This document shows positions 12,263 through 22,410 of a stretch of 64,000 nt of DNA, in pieces (position 1 is the first letter of the stretch; every line of letters starts with the position of its first letter). The notes under the pieces are model-generated. The model had not been told where the DNA came from and did no database searches. It saw nothing but the letters and a program-made list of their open reading frames with translations. This stretch comes from Auanema rhodensis. Lineage: Eukaryota > Nematoda > Chromadorea > Rhabditida > Rhabditidae. The translations under genes and the position numbers were made by a program. The stretch lies in NCBI GenBank assembly GCA_964057225.1, contig OZ059897.1, positions 21,266,001 through 21,330,000 on the forward strand, in the 5' to 3' direction.

Positions 12263-15200
12263 TGAAAATCGAGGATATAAGTGTGAACTTATATCAGTTG
12301 ATATCTCGGTGCATTTTTAAGCTAGCGCAAATCTGATAACACAGATCGACGCAGCTTAAAAATCCGCATCGAATGCACTATACTACATCGATAAACGCTT
12401 GATACAAAAATTAGTTATGATCGTTTGAAAAATGATGCATTAGTGTATGTTGAGTTTCCATGTACACTCAACATTGCTTCCAAAAACATCAAAATAATTT
12501 AGCAAAAAGTAGATGTTTTTAGATTCCATTTTTCAAGGCAAAGACGATAGGCAATGTTATTCAACGAAAAAATTAATTCTTCAGGGTGAAAATCGAGGAT
12601 ATAAGTGTGAACTTATATCAGTTGATATCTCGGTGCATTTTTAAGCTAGCGCAAATCTAATAACACAGATCGACGCAGCTTAAAAATCCGCATCGAATGC
12701 ACTATACTACATTGAGAAACGCTTGATACAAAAATTAGTTATGATTGTTTGAAAAATGATGCATTAGTGTATGTTGAGTTTCCATGTACACTCAACATTG
12801 CTTCCAAAAACATTTTGACAAAAATTTTTTCGAAAAATTTCAAAATAATTTAGCAAAAAGTAGATGTTTTTAGATTCCATTTTTCAAGGCAAAGACGATA
12901 GGCAATGTTATTCAACGAAAAAATTAATTCTTCAGGGTGAAAATCGAGGATATAAGTGTGAACTTATATCAGTTGATATCTCGGTGCATTTTTAAGCTAG
13001 CGCAAATCTGATAACACAGATCGACGCAGCTTAAAAATCCGCATCGAATGCACTATACTACATTGAGAAACGCTTGATACAAAAATTAGTTATGATTGTT
13101 TGAAAAATGATGCATTAGTGTATGTTGAGTTTCCATGTACACTCAACATTGCTTCAAAAAACATTTTGACAAAAATTTTTTCGAAAAATTTCAAAATTAT
13201 TTAGCAAAAAGTAGATGTTTTTAGATTCCTTTTTTTAAGGCAAAGACGATGGACAATGTTATTCAACGAAAAAATTAATTCTTCAGGGTGAAAATCGAGG
13301 ATATAAGTGTGAACTTATATCAGTTGATATCTCGGTGCATTTTTAAGCTAGCGCAAATCTGATAACACAGATCGACGCAGCTTAAAAATCCGCATCGAAT
13401 GCACTATACTACATTGAGAAACGCTTGATACACAAATTAGTTATGATTGTTTGAAAAATGATGCATTAGTGTATGTTGAGTTTCCATGTACACTCAACAT
13501 TGCTTCCAAAAACATTTTGACAAAAATTTTTTCGAAAAATTTCAAAATAATTTAGCAAAAAGTAGATGTTTTTAGATTCCTTTTTTTAAGGCAAAGACGA
13601 TGGACAATGTTATTCAACGAAAAAATTAATTCTTCAGGGTGAAAATCGAGGATATAAGTGTGAACTTATATCAGTTGATATCTCGGTGCATTTTTAAGCT
13701 AGCGCAAATCTAATAACACAGATCGACGCAGCTTAAAAATCCGCATCGAATGCACTATACTACATTGAGAAACGCTTGATACAAAAATTAGTTATGATTG
13801 TTTGAAAAATGATGCATTAGTGTATGTTGAGTTTCCATGTACACTCAACATTGCTTCCAAAAACATTTTGACAAAAATTTTTTCGAAAAATTTCAAAATA
13901 ATTTAGCAAAAAGTAGATGTTTTTAGATTCCATTTTTCAAGGCAAAGACGATAGGCAATGTTATTCAACGAAAAAATTAATTCTTCAGGGTGAAAATCGA
14001 GGATATAAGTGTGAACTTATATCAGTTGATATCTCGGTGCATTTTTAAGCTAGCGCAAATCTGATAACACAGATCGACGCAGCTTAAAAATCCGCATCGA
14101 ATGCACTATACTACATTGAGAAACGCTTGATACAAAAATTAGTTATGATCGTTTGAAAAATGATGCATTAGTGTATGTTGAGTTTCCATGTACACTCAAC
14201 ATTGCTTCCAAAAACATCAAAATAATTTAGCAAAAAGTAGATGTTTTTAGATTCCATTTTTCAAGGCAAAGACGATAGGCAATGTTATTCAACGAAAAAA
14301 TTAATTCTTCAGGGTGAAAATCGAGGATATAAGTGTGAACTTATATCAGTTGATATCTCGGTGCATTTTTAAGCTAGCGCAAATCTAATAACACAGATCG
14401 ACGCAGCTTAAAAATCCGCATCGAATGCACTATACTACATTGAGAAACGCTTGATACAAAAATTAGTTATGATTGTTTGAAAAATGATGCATTAGTGTAT
14501 GTTGAGTTTCCATGTACACTCAACATTGCTTCCAAAAACATTTTGACAAAAATTTTTTCGAAAAATTTCAATATAATTTAGCAAAAAGTAGATGTTTTTA
14601 GATTCCATTTTTCAAGGCAAAGACGATAGGCAATGTTATTCAACGAAAAAATTAATTCTTCAGGGTGAAAATCGAGGATATAAGTGTGAACTTATATCAG
14701 TTGATATCTCGGTGCATTTTTAAGCTAGCGCAAATCTGATAACACAGATCGACGCAGCTTAAAAATCCGCATCGAATGCACTATACTACATTGAGAAACG
14801 CTTGATACAAAAATTAGTTATGATTGTTTGAAAAATGATGCATTAGTGTATGTTGAGTTTCCATGTACACTCAACATTGCTTCAAAAAACATTTTGACAA
14901 AAATTTTTTCGAAAAATTTCAAAATTATTTAGCAAAAAGTAGATGTTTTTAGATTCCTTTTTTTAAGGCAAAGACGATGGACAATGTTATTCAACGAAAA
15001 AATTAATTCTTCAGGGTGAAAATCGAGGATATAAGTGTGAACTTATATCAGTTGATATCTCGGTGCATTTTTAAGCTAGCGCAAATCTGATAACACAGAT
15101 CGACGCAGCTTAAAAATCCGCATCGAATGCACTATACTACATTGAGAAACGCTTGATACACAAATTAGTTATGATTGTTTGAAAAATGATGCATTAGTGT

Positions 15201-15367
15201 ATGTTGAGTTTCCATGTACACTCAACATTGCTTCCAAAAACATTTTGACAAAAATTTTTTCGAAAAATTTCAAAATAATTTAGCAAAAAGTAGATGTTTT
15301 TAGATTCCTTTTTTTAAGGCAAAGACGATGGACAATGTTATTCAACGAAAAAATTAATTCTTCAGGG
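12263..15367 (+). repeat. Repeated block led by the 324-bp monomers (offset 1728 bp)
   Basis: Monomers at 12263 (324 bp), 12587, 12938 and 13289 recur as 13991 (324 bp), 14315, 14666 and 15017. Both series have the 27-bp deletion, then AAATCTAATAAC, then GCTTCAAAAAACATT with CAAAATTATTT, then GATACACAAATT. The 324-bp members differ in CATCGATAAACGC (12263) against CATTGAGAAACGC (13991), and 14315 has a private CAATATAATTT. The monomer at 13640 lies between the two series. Confidence 0.85.
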
Positions 15368-17122
15368 TGAAAATCGAGGATATAAGTGTGAACTTATATC
15401 AGTTGATATCTCGGTGCATTTTTAAGCTAGCGCAAATCTGATAATACAGATCGACGCAGCTCAAAAATCCGCATCGAATGCACTATACTACATCAAGAAA
15501 CGCTTGATACAAAAATTAGTTATGATCGTTTGAAAAATGATGCATTAGTGTATGTTGAGTTTCCATGTACACTCAACATTGCTTCCAAAAACATTTTGAC
15601 AAAAATTTTTTCGAAAAATTTCAAAATAATTTAGCAAGAAGTAGATGTTTTTAGATTCCATTTTTCAAGGCAAAGACGATAGGCAATGTTATTCAACGAA
15701 AAAATTAATTCTTCAGGGTGAAAATCGAGGATATAAGTGTAAACTTATATCAGTTGATATCTCGGTGCATTTTTAAGCTAGCGCAAATCTGATAACACAG
15801 ATCGACGCAGCTTAAAAATCCGCATCGAATGCACTATACTACATTGGGAAACGCTTAATACAAAAATTAGTTATGATCGTTTGAAAAATGATGCATTAGT
15901 GTATGTTGAGTTTCCATGTACACTCAACATTGCTTCCAAAAACATTTTGACAAAAATTTTTTCGAAAAATTTCAAAATAATTTAGCAAAAAGTAGATGTT
16001 TCTAGATTCCTTTTTTTAAGGCAAAGACGATGGACAATGTTATTCAACGAAAAAATTAATTCTTCAGGGTGAAAATCGAGGATATAAGTGTGAACTTATA
16101 TCAGTTGATATCTCGGTGCATTTTTAAGCTAGCGCAAATCTGATAATACAGATCGACGCAGCTCAAAAATCCGCATCGAATGCACTATACTACATCAAGA
16201 AACGCTTGATACAAAAATTAGTTATGATCGTTTGAAAAATGATGCATTAGTGTATGTTGAGTTTCCATGTACACTCAACATTGCTTCCAAAAACATTTTG
16301 ACAAAAATTTTTTCGAAAAATTTCAAAATAATTTAGCAAAAAGTAGATGTTTTTAGATTCCATTTTTCAAGGCAAAGACGATAGGCAATGTTATTCAACG
16401 AAAAAATTAATTCTTCAGGGTGAAAATCGAGGATATAAGTGTGAACTTATATCAGTTGATATCTCGGTGCATTTTTAAGCTAGCGCAAATCTGATAACAC
16501 AGATCGACGCAGCTTAAAAATCCGCATCGAATGCACTATACTACATTGAGAAACGCTTGATACAAAAATTAGTTATGATTGTTTGAAAAATGATGCATTA
16601 GTGTATGTTGAGTTTCCATGTACACTCAACATTGCTTCCAAAAACATTTTGACAAAAATTTTTTCGAAAAATTTCAAAATTATTTAGCAAAAAGTAGATG
16701 TTTTTAGATTCCTTTTTTTAAGGCAAAGACGATGGACAATGTTATTCAACGAAAAAATTAATTCTTCAGGGTGAAAATCGAGGATATAAGTGTGAACTTA
16801 TATCAGTTGATATCTCGGTGCATTTTTAAGCTAGCGCAAATCTGATAACACAGATCGACGCAGCTCAAAAATCCGCATCGAATGCACTATACTACATCAA
16901 GAAACGCTTGATACAAAAATTAGTTATGATCGTTTGAAAAATGATGCATTAGTGTATGTTGAGTTTCCATGTACACTCAACATTGCTTCCAAAAACATTT
17001 TGACAAAAATTTTTTCGAAAAATTTCAAAATAATTTAGCAAAAAGTAGATGTTTTTAGATTCCATTTTTCAAGGCAAAGACGATAGGCAATGTTATTCAA
17101 CGAAAAAATTAATTCTTCAGGG
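15368..17122 (+). repeat. Last five complete A monomers before the junction
   Basis: The first three (15368, 15719, 16070) are the second copy of the block at 11210-12262. The monomers at 16421 and 16772 follow; 16421 carries CAAAATTATTT and 16772 carries AGCTCAAAAATCC with ACATCAAGAAACG. They are no more diverged than interior monomers even though the array ends 72 bp further on. This is unusual for the edge of an old satellite array. Confidence 0.8.
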
Positions 17123-17194
17123 TGAAAATCGAGGATATAAGTGTGAACTTATATCAGTTGATATCTCGGTGCATTTTTAAGCTAGCGCAAATCT

Positions 17195-17216
17195 TTCTTT
17201 TTCGCAATTTCAAAGT
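17195..17216. other. Satellite A / satellite B junction segment
   Basis: Satellite A is followed exactly to 17194 (GCGCAAATCT), where the next A base would be G. The 22 bases here belong to neither monomer in normal register. TTCTTTTTCG and AATTTCAAA resemble the A segment TTTTTTCGAAAAATTTCAAA with a 2-bp gap. CAAAGTCATGGT, overlapping the end, is the reverse complement of ACCATGACTTTG of satellite B. B in its normal orientation starts at 17217. The segment reads as a multi-step template switch, or as an assembly join. Confidence 0.8.
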
Positions 17217-17240
17217 CATGGTAACCATGACTTTGAAATT
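17206..17240. other. Palindrome with 17-bp arms at the A/B junction
   Basis: The left arm (17206-17222) is the exact reverse complement of the right arm (17224-17240), with a single central base at 17223. In ordinary B monomers the same centre has arms of only 6 bp (GCATGGT type) or 7 bp (TCATGGT type). The extra 10-11 bp of symmetry exist only here, because the left arm continues as inverted B sequence. The first B monomer is therefore joined to a short fold-back copy of itself. Confidence 0.9.
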
Positions 17241-17744
17241 TACGTGAACTTTAATTTATGCTAATTAAATGTACACGTGATGTGCACTTGGTATGTAACT
17301 CGCTTCACGTGAAAGATAACGAGATGCGGTTTTCAAAATTAGATTCCCCATGTCCATATTAGTCTGAAAACAAATTTTTATTGATATTGGTGCATGGTAA
17401 CCATGACTTTGAAATTTACGTGAACTTTAATTTGTGCTAATTAAATGTACACGTGATGTGCTCTTGGTATGTAACTCGCTTCACGTGAAAGATAAAGAGA
17501 TGCGGTTTCCAAAATTAGATTCCCCATGTCCATATTAGTCTAAAAACAAATTTTTATTGATATTGGTTCATGGTAACCATGACTTTGAAATTTACGTGAA
17601 CTTTAATTTATGCTAAATAAATGTACACGTGATGTGCACTTGGTATGTAACTCGCTTCACGTGAAAGATAAAGAGATGCGGTTTTCAAAATTAGATTCCC
17701 CATGTCCATATTAGTCTGAAAACAAATTTTTATTGATATTGGTG

Positions 17745-17920
17745 CATGGTAACCATGACTTTGAAATTTACGTGAACTTTAATTTATGCTAATTAAATGT
17801 ACACGTGATGTGCACTTGGTATGTAACTCGCTTCACGTGAAAGATAAAGAGATGCGGTTTTCAAAATTAGATTCCCCATGTCCATATCAGTCTAAAAACA
17901 AATTTTTATTGATATTGGTG
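17745..17920 (+). repeat. Satellite B, example monomer and its internal layout
   Basis: Elements in order are: palindrome CATGGTAACCATG (17745-17757); dyad TTAATT (17779-17784) with AATTAA (17791-17796) around TATGCT; CACGTGAT (17802-17809), which reads ATCACGTG on the minus strand; GTGCAC (17810-17815); the perfect 10-bp palindrome TTCACGTGAA (17832-17841); then GATGCGGTTTTCAAAATTAG, CCCCATGTCCATATTAG and an A/T-rich end. TAATTA and ATGCTAAT are homeodomain- or POU-like words, but that resemblance alone means little. This copy has CATATCAG where most have CATATTAG, which removes a stop codon and creates a chance 60-codon frame. Confidence 0.9.
17802..17809 (-). promoter_or_regulatory. CACGTG (E-box / CDEI-like) site, representative of one per B monomer
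   Basis: On the minus strand this reads ATCACGTG, which fits RTCACRTG, the consensus of yeast centromere element CDEI bound by the bHLH protein Cbf1. The position recurs in essentially every B monomer I looked at. The recurring variant TACATGTGAT (19031, 21845, and around 42600, 47700, 55100) still fits as ATCACATG. The second CACGTG of the monomer, in TTCACGTGAA, is often changed instead (CACGTAAAAG, CACGAGAAAG, CACGTTAAAG). Binding is not demonstrated, and the organism need not use a Cbf1-like factor. Confidence 0.4.
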
Positions 17921-20900
17921 CATGGTAACCATGACTTTGAAATTTACGTGAACTTTAATTTATGCTAATTAAATGTACACGTGATGTGCACTTGGTATGT
18001 AACTCGCTTCACGTGAAAGATAAAGAGATGCCGTTTTCAAAATTAGATTCCCCATGTCCATATTAGTCTAAAAACAAATTTTTATTGATATTGGTTCATG
18101 GTAACCATGACTTTGAAATTTACGTGAACTTTAATTTATGCTAATTAAATGTACACGTGATGTGCACTTGGTATGTAACTCGCTTCACGTGAAAGATAAA
18201 GAGATGCGGTTTTCAAAATTAGATTCCCCATGTCCATATCAGTCTAAAAACAAATTTTTATTGATATTGGTGCATGGTAACCATGACTTTGAAATTTACG
18301 TGAACTTTAATTTGTGCTAATTAAATGTACACGTGATGTGCTCTTGGTATGTAACTCGCTTCACGTGAAAGATAAAGAGATGCGGTTTTCAAAATTAGAT
18401 TCCCCATGTCCATATTAGTCTAAAAACAAATTTTTATTGATATTGGTTCATGGTAACCATGACTTTGAAATTTACGTGAACTTTAATTTATGCTAATTAA
18501 ATGTACACGTGATGTGCACTTGGTATGTAACTCGCTTCACGTGAAAGATAACGAGATGCGGTTTTCAAAATTAGATTCCCCATGTCCATATTAGTCTGTA
18601 AACAAATTTTTATTGATATTGGTGCATGGTAACCATGACTTTGAAATTTACGTGAACTTTAATTTATGCTAATTAAATGTACACGTGATGTGCACTTGGT
18701 ATGTAACTCGCTTCACGTGAAAGATAAAGAGATGCGGTTTTCAAAATTAGATTCCCCATGTCCATATCAGTCTAAAAACAAATTTTTATTGATATTGGTG
18801 CATGGTAACCATGACTTTGAAATTTACGTGAACTTTAATTTATGCTAATTAAATGTACACGTGATGTGCACTTGGTATGTAACTCGCTTCACGTGAAAGA
18901 TAAAGAGATGCCGTTTTCAAAATTAGATTCCCCATGTCCATATTAGTCTAAAAACAAATTTTTTTGATATTGGTTCATGGTAACCATGACTTTGAAATTT
19001 ACGTGAACTTTAATTTATGCTAATTAAATGTACATGTGATGTGCACTTGGTATGTAACTCGCTTCACGTGAAAGATAAAGAGATGCGGTTTTCAAAATTA
19101 GATTCCCCATGTCCATATTAGTCTAAAAACAAATTTTTATTGATATTGGTTCATGGTAACCATGACTTTGAAATTTACGTGAACTTTAATTTATGCTAAT
19201 TAAATGTACACGTGATGTGCACTTGGTATGTAACTCGTTTCACGTGAAAGATAACGAGATGCGGTTTTTAAAATTAGATTCCCCATGTCCATATTAGTCT
19301 GAAAACAAATTTTTATTGATATTGGTGCATGGTAACCATGACTTTGAAATTTACGTGAACTTTAATTTGTGCTAATTAAATGTACACGTGATGTGCTCTT
19401 GGTATGTAACTCGCTTCACGTGAAAGATAAAGAGATGCGGTTTTCAAAATTAGATTCCCCATGTCCATATTAGTCTAAAAACAAATTTTTATTGATATTG
19501 GTTCATGGTAACCATGACTTTGAAATTTACGTGAACTTTAATTTATGCTAATTAAATGTACACGTGATGTGCACTTGGTATGTAACTCGCTTCACGTGAA
19601 AGATAAAGAGATGCGGTTTTCAAAATTAGATTCCCCATGTCCATATTAGTCTAAAAACAAATTTTTATTGATATTGGTGCATGGTAACCATGACTTTGAA
19701 ATTTACGTGAACTTTAATTTATGCTAATTAAATGTACACGTGATGTGCACTTGGTATGTAACTCGCTTCACGTGAAAGATAAAGAGATGCGGTTTTCAAA
19801 ATTAGATTCCCCATGTCCATATTAGTCTAAAAACAAATTTTTATTGATATTGGTTCATGGTAACCATGACTTTGAAATTTACGTGAACTTTAATTTATGC
19901 TAATTAAATGTACACGTGATGTGCACTTGGTATGTAACTCGCTTCACGTGAAAGATAACGAGATGCGGTTTTCAAAATTAGATTCCCCATGTCCATATTA
20001 GTCTGAAAACAAATTTTTATTGATATTGGTGCATGGTAACCATGACTTTGAAATTTACGTGAACTTTAATTTGTGCTAATTAAATGTACACGTGATGTGC
20101 TCTTGGTATGTAACTCGCTTCACGTGAAAGATAAAGAGATGCGGTTTTCAAAATTAGATTCCCCATGTCCATATTAGTCTAAAAACAAATTTTTATTGAT
20201 ATTGGTTCATGGTAACCATGACTTTGAAATTTACGTGAACTTTAATTTATGCTAAATAAATGTACACGTGATGTGCACTTGGTATGTAACTCGCTTCACG
20301 TGAAAGATAAAGAGATGCGGTTTTCAAAATTAGATTCCCCATGTCCATATTAGTCTAAAAACAAATTTTTATCGATATTGGTGCATGGTAACCATGACTT
20401 TGAAATTTACGTGAACTTTAATTTATGCTAATTAAATGTACACGTGATGTGCACTTGGTATGTAACTCGCTTCACGTGAAAGATAACGAGATGCGGTTTT
20501 CAAAATTAGATTCCCCATGTCCATATTAGTCTGAAAACAAATTTTTATTGATATTGGTGCATGGTAACCATGACTTTGAAATTTACGTGAACTTTAATTT
20601 GTGCTAATTAAATGTACACGTGATGTGCTCTTGGTATGTAACTCGCTTCACGTGAAAGATAAAGAGATGCGGTTTTCAAAATTAGATTTCCCATGTCCAT
20701 ATTAGTCTAAAAACAAATTTTTATTGATATTGGTTCATGGTAACCATGACTTTGAAATTTACGTGAACTTTAATTTATGCTAATTAAATGTACACGTGAT
20801 GTGCACTTGGTATGTAACTCGCTTCACGTGAAAGATAAAGAGATGCGGTTTTCAAAATTAGATTCCCCATGTCCATATTAGTCTAAAAACAAATTTTTAT

Positions 20901-22410
20901 TGATATTGGTGCATGGTAACCATGACTTTGAAATTTACGTGAACTTTAATTTATGCTAATTAAATGTACACGTGATGTGCACTTGGTATGTAACTCGCTT
21001 CACGTGAAAGATAAAGAGATGCGGTTTTCAAAATTAGATTCCCCATGTCCATATTAGTCTAAAAACAAATTTTATTGATATTGGTTCATGGTAACCATGA
21101 CTTTGAAATTTACGTGAACTTTAATTTATGCTAATTAAATGTACACGTGATGTGCACTTGGTATGTAACTCGCTTCACGTGAAAGATAAAGAGATGCGGT
21201 TTTCAAAATTAGATTCCCCATGTCCATATTAGTCTAAAAACAAATTTTTATTGATATTGGTTCATGGTAACCATGACTTTGAAATTTACGTGAACTTTAA
21301 TTTATGCTAATTAAATGTACACGTGATGTGCACTTGGTATGTAACTCGCTTCACGTGAAAGATAAAGAGATGCGGTTTTCAAAATTAGATTCCCCATGTC
21401 CATATTAGTCTAAAAACAAATTTTTATTGATATTGGTTCATGGTAACCATGACTTTGAAATTTACGTGAACTTTAATTTATGCTAATTAAATGTACACGT
21501 GATGTGCACTTGGTATGTAACTCGCTTCACGTGAAAGATAAAGAGATGCGGTTTTCAAAATTAGATTCCCCATGTCCATATTAGTCTAAAAACAAATTTT
21601 TATTGATATTGGTGCATGGTAACCATGACTTTGAAATTTACGTGAACTTTAATTTATGCTAATTAAATGTACACGTGATGTGCACTTGGTATGTAACTCG
21701 CTTCACGTGAAAGATAAAGAGATGCGGTTTTCAAAATTAGATTCCCCATGTCCATATTAGTCTAAAAACAAATTTTTTTGATATTGGTTCATGGTAACCA
21801 TGACTTTGAAATTTACGTGAACTTTAATTTATGCTAATTAAATGTACATGTGATGTGCACTTGGTATGTAACTCGCTTCACGTGAAAGATAAAGAGATGC
21901 GGTTTTCAAAATTAGATTCCCCATGTCCATATTAGTCTAAAAACAAATTTTTATTGATATTGGTTCATGGTAACCATGACTTTGAAATTTACGTGAACTT
22001 TAATTTATGCTAATTAAATGTACACGTGATGTGCACTTGGTATGTAACTCGCTTCACGTGAAAGATAACGAGATGCAGTTTTCAAAATTAGATTCCCCAT
22101 GTCTATATTAGTCTGAAAACAAATTTTTATTGATATTGGTGCATGGTAACCATGACTTTGAAATTTACGTGAACTTTAATTTGTGCTAATTAAATGTACA
22201 CGTGATGTGCTCTTGGTATGTAACTCGCTTTACGTGAAAGATAAAGAGATGCGGTTTTCAAAATTAGATTCCCCATGTCCATATTAGTCTAAAAACAAAT
22301 TTTTATTGATATTGGTTCATGGTAACCATGACTTTGAAATTTACATGAACTTTAATTTATGCTAATTAAATGTACACGTGATGTGCACTTGGTATGTAAC
22401 TCGCTTCACG

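Larger units (their letters stand above)
1..17194 (+). repeat. Satellite A array, 351-bp monomer, 49 complete copies plus one partial
   Basis: Head-to-tail array; every monomer can be started at the motif TGAAAATCGAGGATATAAG. Starts fall at 1, 352, 703, 1054, 1405 and onward to 17123. Spacing is 351 bp except for four 352-bp monomers (starts 5617, 6671, 7374, 8077) and three 324-bp monomers (9131, 12263, 13991); these lengths sum exactly to 17122 bp. A partial fiftieth copy (17123-17194) ends after GCGCAAATCT. Copies differ from each other by only a few substitutions, so the array is strongly homogenised. No open reading frame of about 60 codons exists in it. Base 1 is already inside the array, so it probably continues upstream. 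Being uniform, gene-free and A/T-rich, it looks like eukaryotic heterochromatic satellite; a centromeric role is inference only. Confidence 0.97.
17217..22410 (+). repeat. Satellite B, junction-proximal HOR region
   Basis: About 29 monomers of mixed subtypes. A linked pair recurs: a monomer with ATAACGAGATG and GTCTGAAAAC, followed by one with TTTGTGCTAATT and GTGCTCTTGG (examples at 17217/17393, 19152/19328, 19856/20032, 20384/20560). A 5-monomer offset (880 bp) links 18029 and 18909, both GATGCCGTTTT, and also the CATATCAG copies near 17886 and 18766. A 16-monomer offset links the TACATGTGAT copies at 19031 and 21845, each preceded by a 175-bp monomer with a TTTTTTTGATATT end. The edge monomers are as similar to the consensus as interior ones. 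Confidence 0.75.

Noticed and set aside
1-17194. Satellite A as an array of a transposon end or LTR
   Set aside because: Monomers abut directly with no target-site duplications, terminal repeats or coding remnants, and the period is constant at 351 bp.
1-17194. Satellite A as a dimer of the 176-bp satellite B
   Set aside because: The lengths fit, but by eye I could not align either half of A to B or the halves to each other beyond short A/T-rich words. A profile alignment would be needed to revive it.
17195-17216. Junction segment as a target-site scar of an inserted mobile element
   Set aside because: Only one junction is present and no element sequence is visible. The bases are explained better as out-of-register A plus inverted B.
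17779-17796. TAATTA / ATGCTAAT as homeodomain or POU regulatory sites
   Set aside because: Such A/T words are common by chance, and variants in many monomers (CTAAATAAATG, AATTTAATG, TTAGATG) disrupt them with no sign of constraint.
17786-17968. 60-codon open reading frame, also at 18138-18320 and 18666-18848, as a protein gene
   Set aside because: Each frame is a little longer than one 176-bp satellite monomer, starts and stops at the same monomer position, and depends on a single T-to-C change. All other monomers have a stop there. There is no ribosome-binding or splice context and no recognisable domain.
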